A DNA stretch of 64,000 nucleotides from Ancylobacter rudongensis (GCF_900100155.1 NZ_FMTP01000010.1:50108-114107); one strand, 5' to 3'; positions 9,475 to 18,563 are shown, counted from the first letter of the stretch. The notes: generated by a model not told the origin, from the sequence alone. A program made the numbers and translations.

Positions 9475-9670
9475 GCCGATCGCGCGCTATCACCCGCCCG
9501 TTCCGGCGGCGCCGCGGCTGGACGATGTCGATTACAAGTCCTGTGAGAGCGGAAAGATGATCTGCCTCACGCCGGAAGAGGCGCGAACCGAGATCGCCAA
9601 CAAGGTGCGCGTCGGGGTGTTTATCGACAAAGCGATGAACGTGATCCGCTATTACCGCCTGCAGGACTAG
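9392..9670 (+). CDS. o-spanin lipoprotein (Rz1-like)
   Basis: 92 residues. The lipobox ALLTAC gives an acylated C17, so the mature protein would be anchored in the outer membrane. A Pro-rich stretch follows (KPPEPV, YHPPVPAAP), as in Rz1. The gene starts out of frame within the i-spanin and extends 196 bp beyond it, longer than lambda Rz1. With the i-spanin it should bridge and fuse the two membranes in the last step of lysis. Confidence 0.88.
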   Translation: MRSLLISTVSIALLTACSGKPPEPVTAEPIARYHPPVPAAPRLDDVDYKSCESGKMICLTPEEARTEIANKVRVGVFIDKAMNVIRYYRLQD

Positions 9671-9682
9671 ACTACGCCGGAA

Positions 9683-9758
9683 CATCCCGTTCCATCGCGT
9701 GTCTATTACTGTAATCTCTTAGATAACTATTATACTATACAGGCGAAGGAACGGGATG
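9683..9758 (+). promoter_or_regulatory. 11-bp inverted repeat that can mask a ribosome site, with internal promoter
   Basis: CATCCCGTTCC (9683-9693) is the exact reverse complement of GGAACGGGATG (9748-9758). The right arm contains the ribosome site of the gene starting at 9760. The 54 bp between the arms are AT-rich and include TATACT (9731-9736). Transcripts running in from the lysis genes carry both arms; those starting at the internal promoter would lack the left arm. Confidence 0.55.
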
Positions 9759-9759
9759 A

Positions 9760-11676
9760 ATGCCCGGTAACGAGTTCGAGAACCGCTTCGCCCAGATCTA
9801 CAACGACATCTCTGCCTACCCGACGCTCCGGGATGTGGCCCGCGGCCTCGGCAAGAGCGTCAAGACCGTGCGCAACTACTCGGCGCTGCTGCGCCGGCGC
9901 ACGGAGGCGGGCAGGGCGGTTCCCGGGCTAATCTGGCGTGGCCCGGCGAGTGATGCGCCGGCCTATGCCCTGAAGATCGACGCGGCGCCCGAATTGTCCT
10001 CGGCCGATCATGCCCACCGGCGTGCCAGCCAGCTCGCCAACGACGTCTCCTCGCTTCTCCTGGCCTCGCGTTATCCGGTCATCAACCCTGAAGCCATGGT
10101 GGTGCGCTCGCACATGGTCCGGCGCTACGACCGCGCGCTCGGCGACTATGTCGAGGTTGAAGGATCTCCGCGGACCTGGCTGACCGACACGCTGCGTGTC
10201 GCCGGCGTAGACAAGCCGGCCGGCCGGACCTTCCTGTTCACCGGCGCCCAGAACGATGCTCCGGTGGATCAGGACTTCTGGCGCAACCTCAACGCCTATG
10301 CCCAGTGGCTTGGCGCGGAGATCGTCGTAGGACCCTGGACCTACGAGACCAATTGGTGGGATGAGAACAACCCGGCCAGTCGTGACTACGACCCGGTCCT
10401 GATGCCGCATCTGTGCTTCGGCCAGATGGAGATCGGCCCGGATTTCGTCTTCTGCGGCGAGATGAACACGCTGCCGACGGCCGCGCGGCCAATCTCGGAT
10501 CTCACCACCTATTCGCGCGGGCGCTGGGCGGTGTTTCCGCACGCCAAGCTCCAGCTGCTCTCGATCCCCTCGACCGATCCGCACACGCCCGCCCATCAGA
10601 TCATGACGACCGGGTCGGTCACTCGGCCAATGGTGATCCCGCGCAAAGCCGGCGTGAAGTCGCTGTTCCATCACGTCATCGGCGCCACCATCGTAGAGTT
10701 CGACGAGGACGGCACCTTCTTCTGCCGCCAGCTCAGCGCGGATGAGAACGGATCCTTCTACGATCTGGACGTGCTGGTGAAGGCGGGAGAGATCTCGACC
10801 GGGCACCGCGCGCTCGCCATGACCGCGGCCGACATTCATGCCGCCAAGCTCGACCGCGGCAATTGTCTGACCACATTCGGCTTCGACCCGAAGACCCAGG
10901 CGCGGCGCTCGGACAGCCTGCTGGATACGGTTCGGCCCGAGCACCTGCTGATCCACGATCTCCATGACCAGGAGAGCCGGAACCATCATCACGAGGACGA
11001 CGTCAGCCACAATTTCGAGATGGCCGTGCGCGGCCGCGAGAGCGTGATGGGCGAGGTGCAGCGCGCCGTCGACTTCCTTTTGAGCATCAAGGCGCCCGAG
11101 ACAGAGATCATCGTCGTGGAGTCGAACCATGACTTGGCGCTGGAGCGCTATGTGAGGGAAGGGCGCTACCGCATGGACGGTGTGAACTTCCGGGTGGGAC
11201 TGACCCTGGACGCGGCCTATCACGACTGGCGCGCCGAAGTCGCAAAGGCGCTTGACGGCAATCTGCCGGCGCCGACCTTCTCGCTGCTCGAATGGACCAT
11301 GCGCTTTCTCGCGGGTCCGAAGCTGCACCACGTCAAATGGGTGCATGACGGCCAGTCCCTTGTCATCGATGGCGTTCAGGTCGGCGCACACGGCTTCCGC
11401 GGCGCCAATGGAGCCAAGGGCACGGTCGCCGGCTATGCCCGGCTCGGTCAGAAGATGTCGATCGGCGACAAGCACTCGCCGGCGATCCTGGACGGGGTCT
11501 ACGTCGCCGGCGTGATGCAGCTGAACCACGGTTACAACAAGGGTCCGTCCGGCTGGTCGGTGACCCATATCCTGCAGTATCGCAACGGGAAGCGGGCGCT
11601 CGTCACACTGCGCAACGGGCGCTTTCGGGCGTCGCGCCCGCGCATAAGCCTTGCAAATCCGTGCCCTGCTGTGTAA
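9760..11676 (+). CDS. HTH plus metallophosphoesterase-like protein
   Basis: 638 residues. The N-terminus holds a helix-turn-helix-like segment (about 15-45: YPTLRDVARGLGKSVKTVRN). The C-terminal half carries motifs reminiscent of calcineurin-type phosphoesterases: LLIHDLHDQES, VVESNHDLALE, VGAHGFRGANG and GDKHSPAI. In overall plan it resembles the A1 DNA-transfer protein of T5-like phages, but I could not confirm this. It is transcribed alone between the lysis and fibre modules. The gene is certain; the function is tentative. Confidence 0.6.
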   Translation: MPGNEFENRFAQIYNDISAYPTLRDVARGLGKSVKTVRNYSALLRRRTEAGRAVPGLIWRGPASDAPAYALKIDAAPELSSADHAHRRASQLANDVSSLLLASRYPVINPEAMVVRSHMVRRYDRALGDYVEVEGSPRTWLTDTLRVAGVDKPAGRTFLFTGAQNDAPVDQDFWRNLNAYAQWLGAEIVVGPWTYETNWWDENNPASRDYDPVLMPHLCFGQMEIGPDFVFCGEMNTLPTAARPISDLTTYSRGRWAVFPHAKLQLLSIPSTDPHTPAHQIMTTGSVTRPMVIPRKAGVKSLFHHVIGATIVEFDEDGTFFCRQLSADENGSFYDLDVLVKAGEISTGHRALAMTAADIHAAKLDRGNCLTTFGFDPKTQARRSDSLLDTVRPEHLLIHDLHDQESRNHHHEDDVSHNFEMAVRGRESVMGEVQRAVDFLLSIKAPETEIIVVESNHDLALERYVREGRYRMDGVNFRVGLTLDAAYHDWRAEVAKALDGNLPAPTFSLLEWTMRFLAGPKLHHVKWVHDGQSLVIDGVQVGAHGFRGANGAKGTVAGYARLGQKMSIGDKHSPAILDGVYVAGVMQLNHGYNKGPSGWSVTHILQYRNGKRALVTLRNGRFRASRPRISLANPCPAV

Positions 11677-11691
11677 GTATGCCCTCACTTA
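11674..11691 (+). promoter_or_regulatory. 18-bp dyad operator O2
   Basis: TAAGTATGCCCTCACTTA, with TAAGT and ACTTA outer arms. It lies between the stop of the preceding gene and the ATG at 11713, at the head of the fibre operon. No convincing -10 is seen. Confidence 0.7.
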
Positions 11692-11712
11692 TTTCATGAG
11701 TGAGCCAGCCCG

Positions 11713-12063
11713 ATGGATTACACCCAGTATCTGCCCGGCAAGGCCATTCAGACCGGCTGCGAGTGGCGTCTGAAGATCAAGATCACTTCCGCCGCGCTGG
11801 AAGCGTTTCCGGAGACCGCGACCTTTCTGGCTCAGATTCGTGATGACGTTGAAGGCCCAATAAAAGCCGCTCTCTCGACCGCACTCGGCTCTATCGTGCG
11901 TGCTGATGCCAATACAATCGAACTGCGGCTGAGCGGCGCGGCCACGACCGAGTGGCGCGCAGGAACTGTGGTGATGGACGTCGTTCGGACTGATCTTGTG
12001 CAGCCTGTTCATCTCGGCTTCGACCTCGAGATCCCGGTCAAGCGCTCCATTACGAGGCTCTAA
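11713..12063 (+). CDS. Uncharacterised structural-module protein
   Basis: 116 residues, no recognised domain, predicted mixed alpha/beta, no membrane segment. It starts 21 bp after operator O2, and its TAA overlaps the ATG of the collagen-like gene, so the two are translationally coupled. The neighbourhood suggests a fibre-module component. Confidence 0.6.
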   Translation: MDYTQYLPGKAIQTGCEWRLKIKITSAALEAFPETATFLAQIRDDVEGPIKAALSTALGSIVRADANTIELRLSGAATTEWRAGTVVMDVVRTDLVQPVHLGFDLEIPVKRSITRL

Positions 12064-12530
12064 TGACCGATACGCTCGCCATCAATTATTCATCCGACAT
12101 TGTGGTGCGCACGCGTCACAATCAGGAAGTCTATGTCGAGCTCTCCAAGGAAGGTGTCGAGGGCCCTCGTGGAATTCAGGGCCCCAAGGGAGACCCCGGT
12201 TCGCCGGGCGAGCCGCTGGTGCTGGCGGTGAGCGATGCGGCGGACATCGCGCCGGGCGGCTGGTGGGCGACGCGGGATTATCATGGCGTTGCGACCTTCA
12301 CTCGCCTCCGCGCGGAAATGCTGGCCGGCGCCGCCGAAGGCGTGAGTCTCTATATCGAGAAGAACGGCCTGCCCTTCGCCGGCCCATTTGCACTCTCCAG
12401 CGCGGCGCCGACGATTATCACCGGCCTGACCCTCGTCCTCGCGCCCGGCGACAATGTCTCGGCCTATCGCGTGGGCGGCACGCTGGCCGGGCCGTGGCTG
12501 ATGCTCCTGCAGCTGGACGGGAGGTCCTGA
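12063..12530 (+). CDS. Short collagen-repeat fibre protein
   Basis: 155 residues. Residues ~36-55 form a Gly-X-Y run (GPRGIQGPKGDPGSPGEP) that would trimerise as a collagen helix. A beta-rich globular C-terminal domain follows. Such proteins are common in phage tail fibres. Overlaps neighbours at both ends (TAATG, ATGA). Confidence 0.75.
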   Translation: MTDTLAINYSSDIVVRTRHNQEVYVELSKEGVEGPRGIQGPKGDPGSPGEPLVLAVSDAADIAPGGWWATRDYHGVATFTRLRAEMLAGAAEGVSLYIEKNGLPFAGPFALSSAAPTIITGLTLVLAPGDNVSAYRVGGTLAGPWLMLLQLDGRS

Positions 12531-13792
12531 TGCCGTCGATTAATTACAATGGCCTCGGCAAGCCGGCCCTCGAGCTGCCCGTCGCTGAAATGCTGCGGGG
12601 TCAGCCGGGCCTCGCTCTCGATTTCTCCAATCAGCGGCGCGCGCTCTCAACCATCCCCGGCACCGAGTATCTTGGCCCGGTGGCCGGCCTGCCGGGTCTG
12701 AGCTTCGTCCGCGCCTCGGCCGCCTCTTACATTGATGCAGCTGGTCAGATCCAGTTTGCGGCGAGCGGTCAGCCGCGCTTCGATCATGACGCGACGACCT
12801 TGGCGCCGCTCGGCTTTTTGGCCGAGGCGGCCCGGGCGAATGCACTCGTAAATCCCACCTGGAGCGGGCCGATCATCCCGACGTCGTGGAATTCCTATGA
12901 TCCTGCGGGCGTGTCGATCGTCCCGTCTAAATTCGGACCAGCCGTCTCTGCGCGCAGGTTCACGGCCGAGTCCAGTCGCCCGCGACTGCACCAGGCAGTG
13001 ACCCTGTCGGCCGGCGTCACCTATACCTTCAGTATCGAGGTGGAGAGTGTAAGCGGCGGTATAGCCACCGGGCACGCGGTCAACACCTTGACACCCGGCA
13101 CGACGGTGACCTTCCCGGTATGCCCCGCGAATCCTGCGGGGGGCACGAGCGGGGCGGTAGGTGCGGGGAAGCTGGTCTACACCGTGGTGTCCGCTACAAC
13201 GCAGGCGGTGTCCATTCAGATGGGCGCCGGCATCATGCACAATCTCGTCGGCATGGTTATTGATTTCTCGATGCCGCAGCTAGAAGCTGGCGGCTGGCCG
13301 ACGTCTTTTATCCCAGGTGGGGCAAGGGCGGGCGAGCGGCTTTCCACGGCACTTCCCGATGGCCTCGATACCGAAGGTTTCACCTTGGCCATTCGCGGAC
13401 GAGGGCCCCGCGATTATTCCCCAAGCGGAAACATGTTGGTGGCTTTCAGCCAAGGCGGCTCATTCACCAATCGGTTTCAGATCTATGGCCTGAACGGGTC
13501 AGTTGTTCTCCAACCAAACCCGACGGCCTATCCGACGACGGGCCTTAATGTCGGTGCGGTAAGGTCTCAGGATTTCCGCCTAGTCCTCGACTGGACCCCC
13601 GGTCGCCCTTGGCGGGCTTCACTGAATGGCGGAGCTATCCTCGAGCTCGCCGGGACGCCCTTGGCGTCCGGTCTCGATACGTGGGACTTCGGCGGGCTCA
13701 ACACTTTGCAATGGGGTGGAAGCATCGCGGCGCAAGCCCTTTGGCGCGGTGCGCCGTTCAGTGAGACCGAGCTCAGGGGGCTGCTGGTATGA
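12530..13792 (+). CDS. LamG/concanavalin-like tail adhesin
   Basis: 420 residues from ATG 12530, which overlaps the previous stop; the same frame is open further upstream, but that part is a shadow of the preceding genes. The block SFVRASAASYIDAAGQ...PRFDHD...LGFLAEAARANAL is a hallmark of phage structural proteins with a LamG-type carbohydrate-binding fold. The rest is beta-rich (TYTFSIEVES, FTLAIRGRGP). Probably binds a surface glycan. Confidence 0.75.
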   Translation: MPSINYNGLGKPALELPVAEMLRGQPGLALDFSNQRRALSTIPGTEYLGPVAGLPGLSFVRASAASYIDAAGQIQFAASGQPRFDHDATTLAPLGFLAEAARANALVNPTWSGPIIPTSWNSYDPAGVSIVPSKFGPAVSARRFTAESSRPRLHQAVTLSAGVTYTFSIEVESVSGGIATGHAVNTLTPGTTVTFPVCPANPAGGTSGAVGAGKLVYTVVSATTQAVSIQMGAGIMHNLVGMVIDFSMPQLEAGGWPTSFIPGGARAGERLSTALPDGLDTEGFTLAIRGRGPRDYSPSGNMLVAFSQGGSFTNRFQIYGLNGSVVLQPNPTAYPTTGLNVGAVRSQDFRLVLDWTPGRPWRASLNGGAILELAGTPLASGLDTWDFGGLNTLQWGGSIAAQALWRGAPFSETELRGLLV

Positions 13793-14199
13793 TCGACCAT
13801 CTCCTGCGGTATCCCGACGAGGCGACGGCCATGGCCGCGCTGCCGGCCTATGCGAGCGAGGGCATCGAGCCGGGCGTCCGGATCTGGGACATGACCTGCG
13901 TCATCCCCAATGTCGCCGCCTATCGCATCATGGGCTCCGAGGCGGTCGACGACGGAGAAGGCGGCACCTATGAGCACGAGATCCGCGAGTATCTGCCGGG
14001 CTGGTATCTCATCATCGCCCGGCCGGAGCGCGACCCGGCGCTCGAGGGCGAGGCGTGCGTTCTGATCGGCGATCGGGAGACGGGCGCGGTGCTGCACGCG
14101 ATCACCACGCCGGAGGATCTGGCGACGCTCTATCTGGAGCCGACCTTCGCCGGCTCGGACTATCCCTTCGGCGCGCCGATTATCGCCACCGTGGAGTGA
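13789..14199 (+). CDS. Uncharacterised protein ending the fibre operon
   Basis: 136 residues, start overlapping the adhesin stop by 4 bp. Acidic, with no recognised domain. Its position directly after a tail adhesin is typical of fibre-assembly chaperones, but no sequence feature proves this. Confidence 0.55.
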   Translation: MIDHLLRYPDEATAMAALPAYASEGIEPGVRIWDMTCVIPNVAAYRIMGSEAVDDGEGGTYEHEIREYLPGWYLIIARPERDPALEGEACVLIGDRETGAVLHAITTPEDLATLYLEPTFAGSDYPFGAPIIATVE

Positions 14200-14234
14200 C
14201 GCGTCGGGCGCGGCGTGTTAGCTCTCATAAATCT

Positions 14235-14252
14235 TATGTGAGCACTTACTTA
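14235..14252 (-). promoter_or_regulatory. 18-bp dyad operator O3
   Basis: Read on the - strand: TAAGTAAGTGCTCACATA. It lies 58 bp before the phoH ATG. A GCTACATT -10-like element lies just downstream (about 14257-14264), so here the dyad would sit upstream of the promoter core. Confidence 0.6.
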
Positions 14253-14309
14253 CTTTTCCCGTTTCGGCTACATTGCGGGATCAGTTATCTCCCTGGGGAG
14301 CCTCCCGAA

Positions 14310-15200
14310 ATGACCAAGTTCAGCAAGTCAGCCGCGCGCACCAACCGTCGCGAGGAACGCTCCCGTTCGCGTAACGACACCCCGCTGCTCCTCGAGGCGA
14401 TGAGCCGCGAGATTCCCGCCAAGCCAAGGGTGCGCGAGATCAAGCCGCTCACCGATGGCCAGAAGCGCTATGACGCCGCCATGCGCTCAGCCGACATCGT
14501 GTTCGGCATTGGACCGGCCGGCACCGGCAAGACCTGGCTGGCCGCCATGCGCGCCGCCGAACGGCTCGACAATCGGGAGATCGAGCGCATCATCGTTACG
14601 CGGCCGGCCGTCGAGGCTGGTGAGAGCCTGGGCTTCCTGCCCGGTGAGCTTGACGAGAAATACGAGCCCTATTTCCGGCCGGTCAGCGAAGCCCTGGTGC
14701 AGTTCTTCGGCGCCTCGCATCTCGAGCTCCTGATCAAGAGCAAGAAGATCGAGGCGCGCCCGCTGGCGCTGCTGCGCGGCGCCTCCATCGATAACGCGGT
14801 CGTCATCGCCGACGAGATGCAGAACGCGACGCTGACCCAGTTCAAGCTGCTGCTCACCCGCGGCGGCAAGGGCACGAAGTTCATCATCAACGGCGACCCG
14901 CGCCAGACCGATCTTCCGGGTGGCCGCTCGGGACTGACCGAGGCACAGAAGATCCTCGGCAAGGTGAAGGGCGTAGAGGTCGTCACCTTCGATCGTTCCG
15001 ACATCGTGCGCTCCGGTCTTACGCAGCGCGTCGTGGAAGCCTTCGAGGATGCGCATGTGACAAGCGGCGCGAATCCGGCGGAAGGACGCGACGCCGCATC
15101 GATCTCACTCGCCTACCACTTTAGCGAGTTCGGGCTGGGTCACCTTCTCGAGGAAGTCCCGCGCCTGCCGCGCGCGGAGGTCGTCAGGTTCGGCTCCTAG
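14310..15200 (+). CDS. phoH: PhoH-family ATPase
   Basis: 296 residues from ATG 14310 (ribosome site GGGGAG). Walker A GPAGTGKTW at about residues 68-76, Walker B-like VVIADEMQNA, and the PhoH signatures IIVTRPAVEAGESLGFLPG and INGDPRQTDLP are all present. PhoH proteins are P-loop ATPases widespread in phages, probably acting on RNA or RNA-protein complexes. A longer in-frame reading from 14055 runs through the previous gene and is unlikely. Confidence 0.93.
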   Translation: MTKFSKSAARTNRREERSRSRNDTPLLLEAMSREIPAKPRVREIKPLTDGQKRYDAAMRSADIVFGIGPAGTGKTWLAAMRAAERLDNREIERIIVTRPAVEAGESLGFLPGELDEKYEPYFRPVSEALVQFFGASHLELLIKSKKIEARPLALLRGASIDNAVVIADEMQNATLTQFKLLLTRGGKGTKFIINGDPRQTDLPGGRSGLTEAQKILGKVKGVEVVTFDRSDIVRSGLTQRVVEAFEDAHVTSGANPAEGRDAASISLAYHFSEFGLGHLLEEVPRLPRAEVVRFGS

Positions 15201-15215
15201 GGCTGTCGCGTCAAA

Positions 15216-15252
15216 TTCCAGAGCGCGAGCGCTATAAGTGACAGAGCGCTTA
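15216..15252 (+). promoter_or_regulatory. Phage-type promoter with operator O4
   Basis: TTCCA (15216-15220), 12 bp, TATAAG (15233-15238). The dyad TAAGTGACAGAGCGCTTA (15235-15252) overlaps the -10. This is the only copy of the promoter class with a 12-bp rather than 13-bp spacer. Confidence 0.75.
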
Positions 15253-15265
15253 TGAGAGTGATCTG

Positions 15266-15991
15266 ATGCCCTTGAATGACCAGGCCCCGATCGGCGAGAT
15301 GGACCGCAGCTTGCCGATCGACGACGACTATGTGACCTACACGCTGAACCTCGGCAAGTTCCAGGACTTTGACCTCGGCCTGTTCGCCACCAAATGGTTC
15401 GACTACCGGCATCTGACGCCTTTGCAGGCCACGCGCCTCTATACCGCCGCTCTGGAGCCCGTCTATCAGCGGATCTATGCCCGCGAGTTCGATCGGGAGA
15501 AGGCCAAATACATCAAGGTGGCCGACCTCGATAAGCTGCTCGAGGGCCTGCGCCGCGGTGACTCCCACGCCAAGGCGACCTTCACCGCCTGCTGGCGCGG
15601 CCGACAGGTCGCCGACGCGCTCGGTATGCCCTACGAGATCTATCTCGACCTGATCGTGAGCGCCCGGCTCCGGCGCTGGCAGCGCACGCAGATGCCGCGC
15701 CCGCAGCACCTCTACCACGAGTATGACGTCGAGAAGGTGCAGCTGCGCTGGGAGGAGATGCAGGCAAGCGACCTCTATCTCGCCGAGCACCCGGCCTACA
15801 TGGTCCAGAACTACCAGGGTGCCCTGCACCAGAACGACTACCACGAGTGGCTGATCAAGCAGGCCAGGCTGCGCCAGAACACCGCCTATTACATCGCCCG
15901 CTTCATCGATGAGGACCGGCTTCCTCTCGACAAGGTCAGCTCGCGGCTCGAGCCTCACCTGTTCGAGCAGGTCACAAGCTACCTGCAGTAA
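15266..15991 (+). CDS. Uncharacterised phage protein
   Basis: 241 residues, mostly helical, rich in Tyr/Arg/Leu, no membrane segment and no recognised motif. Transcribed from its own promoter and followed by the promoter of the helicase-primase operon. The replication-gene neighbourhood suggests an accessory role, but no function is claimed. Confidence 0.6.
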   Translation: MPLNDQAPIGEMDRSLPIDDDYVTYTLNLGKFQDFDLGLFATKWFDYRHLTPLQATRLYTAALEPVYQRIYAREFDREKAKYIKVADLDKLLEGLRRGDSHAKATFTACWRGRQVADALGMPYEIYLDLIVSARLRRWQRTQMPRPQHLYHEYDVEKVQLRWEEMQASDLYLAEHPAYMVQNYQGALHQNDYHEWLIKQARLRQNTAYYIARFIDEDRLPLDKVSSRLEPHLFEQVTSYLQ

Positions 15992-16060
15992 CCCATCAGC
16001 GTTTCGCTACAATTGAGACAGTGTATTGCACGTCTCGCCTTGTAAGTGAGTGCATACTTA
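15990..16060 (+). promoter_or_regulatory. Phage-type promoter with downstream operator O5
   Basis: AACCC (15990-15994), 13 bp, TACAAT (16008-16013), in the gap before the helicase. The dyad TAAGTGAGTGCATACTTA (16043-16060) is 29 bp further on and overlaps the leader close to the GTG start, unlike copies that touch the -10. Confidence 0.7.
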
Positions 16061-16073
16061 AGGAGTTGAGCTA

Positions 16074-17399
16074 GTGAGTGACGCTGAGGCTTCGGCTCAA
16101 TACGATTTCGACGTTCAGTTCCAGCACAAGATCGCCTCGCTGCTGATGCGTGACAGCGTGTTTGCGATGCGCACCAAGGATCTGATCAAGCCGGAATACT
16201 TCGCCGAGGCAGCCGTCGGCACGATGGTCGGCATCGTCCAGGAGCACATCAAGGTTTACAAGACCGTGCCGGACATGAAGATCCTGCCCACGATCCTGAA
16301 GGATGCCCTCGCGCGCAAGCGCATCCGGCCCGACATGCTCGACGGCATCAAGGCCATCATCCGCGAGGCGATGACCGCGGATCTCTCGAATCCGGATTTC
16401 GTGACCGACAAGGTCGCGAGCTTCGCCAAGCACCAGGCGATCGAGCAGGCCATCATGGCCTCGCTCCCGCTGCTGGAGAAGGGCGAGTTCGACAAGATCG
16501 CCCAGCTGATGAAGGAAGCCGGCCAGGTCGGCGCCGTTCTCGATGGCGGCGATTACGACTACTGGCAGGAGATTGGCAACCGCACCCAGCTGCGCAAGGA
16601 CCTGGCCGCCGGCAAGGTGGTGCGCAACGGGATCACGACCGGCTATTCCGAGATCGATGGTCTGCTGTTTCACGCGGGCTGGGGTCGCAAGGAACTCAGC
16701 TGCATGATGGGGCCGGCCAAGGCCGGCAAGTCGATGTCGCTGGGCGACTTCGGCAAGAATGCCGCGCTCGCCGGCTACAATGTGCTCTACGACAGCCTCG
16801 AGGTCGCCAAGGAGATCATCGCCGACCGCACCGACGCGGCGCTGACCAGCACGCTGATGCGCGAGCTTCACAAGTCGGCCGATGATGTCGATCGGCTTGT
16901 CCGCGCCGCTGCGACGCGCGCAGGCCATATGAAATTCCGCGATCACGCCTCCGGCACGCTCAAACCCTCGACGCTGCACCGGCTGATCGAGGATTATCGC
17001 TCGGACGGCATCATCTTCGACCTGGTGATTGTCGACTATGCCGACATCATGGCTGCGGAGTATCGCTCCGACAGCCTCCAGGAGAACCTGCGCACCATCT
17101 ACATCGACCTGCGCGCGATCGCCCACGAGTTCAACATCGCGCTGCTGACAGCGACCCAGACCAACCGTGACGGCGCCAAGGCGGTTACGGCCAAGGCGAC
17201 CGACGTCGGTGATGACTGGAACAAGGCGCGCACCGTCGACATCATGATCGGCATCAGCGCTACCGACGCGGAGAAGACCGCCGGCGAGGCGCGCCTGTCC
17301 TGGCTCCTGTCGCGCAACACCGAGGACGGCTTCTCGATCAAGATCCGGCAGGACCGCTCCAAGATGCAGTTTCTCACCAAGGTGCTGGGGCGCATCTGA
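16074..17399 (+). CDS. Replicative DNA helicase, DnaB/RecA-fold
   Basis: 441 residues from GTG 16074 (AGGAG 8 bp upstream). The C-terminal RecA-like motor has Walker A MGPAKAGKS (about residues 211-219), Walker B FDLVIVDYADIM, and ALLTATQTNRD typical of DnaB motif H3. The N-terminal ~150 residues are helical (DnaB-N-like). It unwinds the fork with the primase encoded next, whose ATG overlaps its stop (TGATG). Confidence 0.9.
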   Translation: MSDAEASAQYDFDVQFQHKIASLLMRDSVFAMRTKDLIKPEYFAEAAVGTMVGIVQEHIKVYKTVPDMKILPTILKDALARKRIRPDMLDGIKAIIREAMTADLSNPDFVTDKVASFAKHQAIEQAIMASLPLLEKGEFDKIAQLMKEAGQVGAVLDGGDYDYWQEIGNRTQLRKDLAAGKVVRNGITTGYSEIDGLLFHAGWGRKELSCMMGPAKAGKSMSLGDFGKNAALAGYNVLYDSLEVAKEIIADRTDAALTSTLMRELHKSADDVDRLVRAAATRAGHMKFRDHASGTLKPSTLHRLIEDYRSDGIIFDLVIVDYADIMAAEYRSDSLQENLRTIYIDLRAIAHEFNIALLTATQTNRDGAKAVTAKATDVGDDWNKARTVDIMIGISATDAEKTAGEARLSWLLSRNTEDGFSIKIRQDRSKMQFLTKVLGRI

Positions 17400-18517
17400 T
17401 GGCCAGCAGTCTGTGGGATGAGATCGAGGCGAACCTCGATATGGAGTTCTTTCTCGATCGCGAGAGCCTCGCCTACCGGATCACGCGCGGCGTGTCGGGC
17501 GAGCAGCTCAACATCAAGCAGTGCCCCAATCCGAACTGCGGTGACTCCCGCTGGCGCGTCTATTTCGGGACCGACACCGGCCGGGGCAACTGCTTCGTCT
17601 GCGGCAAGGGGTTCGGGAAGACGAGCTTCATCCGCGCCCATTTCGAGCACACGGACTGGGCGGCCACGGCGCGCGAGTGCGAGGCGCTGTTAAAGGAGCA
17701 GGGCTGGCGACCGCGGCGAAAGGCCGTGGTGGCGGTCGAGCATGGCGATGTCGTGCTGCCGATCTCCATCGAGCTTCCCACGCCCGAGGGGTCGAACCTC
17801 GCCTATCTCGAGACACGCGGCATCGACGCCGAGATCTGCCGCTATTTTCGCCTGCGCTTTTGCGAATATGGATGGTGGAAGTTCACGGATCCGGATGGCG
17901 CCGTGAAAACGCAGTCCTTCGACCAGCGCGTGATCATTCCGGTCTTCGACCTCGACGGCAAACTGGTGACGTTCCAGGGCCGCGACGTAACCGGTATGAG
18001 CCAGTCCAAATACCTGTTCCCGAAGGAGCTGCCCGGCACGGGCCGCTATCTCTACAACGCCCACAACGTGGTCGCGACCGACCATGTGGTGATGGGGGAG
18101 GGCGCTTTCGACGTGGCCGCCCTCAAGATCGCCTTCGATGAAGATCCGGCGCTGCGCGACATCGTGCCAATCGGCTCCTTCGGCAAGCACCTGTCCTATG
18201 GCGACCCCGGCGCCAATGATCAGCTGGGGCGGTTCAACGCGCTCAAGGCGCGCGGGCTGAGATTCGTGACGATCATGTGGGACGGAGAGGAGAGGGCGCT
18301 CGAGGCCGCGCTGAACGCTGCCAAGCTGCTCTCCGGCATCGGCCTGACCGTGCGCATCGCGCTGCTGCCTCATGAGCGCGATCCCAATGAGGTGCTCCCC
18401 GAGGTCGTGCGCAAGGCGCACTACGCGGCGAGCACCTGGACGCCGGCGCTCGATATCCGGTGGAGGCTGCGCAACCCCTACTCGCCGCGTGAGCGCGTGC
18501 GCCTGGGACTATGTTAG
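17399..18517 (+). CDS. DNA primase (zinc finger plus TOPRIM)
   Basis: 372 residues. The N-terminal zinc-binding site has CPNPNC (C42, C47) and NCFVCG (C64, C67). The TOPRIM core has MGEGAFDVAALK (about residue 233) and IMWDGEERAL. It makes RNA primers for the adjacent DnaB-type helicase. The organisation is that of a stand-alone phage primase, not a fused T7-type primase-helicase. Confidence 0.9.
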   Translation: MASSLWDEIEANLDMEFFLDRESLAYRITRGVSGEQLNIKQCPNPNCGDSRWRVYFGTDTGRGNCFVCGKGFGKTSFIRAHFEHTDWAATARECEALLKEQGWRPRRKAVVAVEHGDVVLPISIELPTPEGSNLAYLETRGIDAEICRYFRLRFCEYGWWKFTDPDGAVKTQSFDQRVIIPVFDLDGKLVTFQGRDVTGMSQSKYLFPKELPGTGRYLYNAHNVVATDHVVMGEGAFDVAALKIAFDEDPALRDIVPIGSFGKHLSYGDPGANDQLGRFNALKARGLRFVTIMWDGEERALEAALNAAKLLSGIGLTVRIALLPHERDPNEVLPEVVRKAHYAASTWTPALDIRWRLRNPYSPRERVRLGLC

Positions 18518-18563
18518 CGCTCACATCTTTCCTCGCTCATTCCACTGAGCGTCGCGCTATAAA
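18510..18563 (+). promoter_or_regulatory. Phage-type promoter, with weak upstream operator O6
   Basis: TTCCA (18540-18544), 13 bp, TATAAA (18558-18563). Upstream, at the end of the primase gene, GATGTGAGCGCTAACATA (- strand, 18510-18527) is a near-palindrome that fits the dyad only partly. Drives the WGR protein and ligase group. Confidence 0.65.

Noticed and set aside
11996..12529. Upstream extension of the LamG-like adhesin frame
   Set aside because: It is the shadow of the collagen-like gene; ATG 12530 fits the ATGA overlap pattern.
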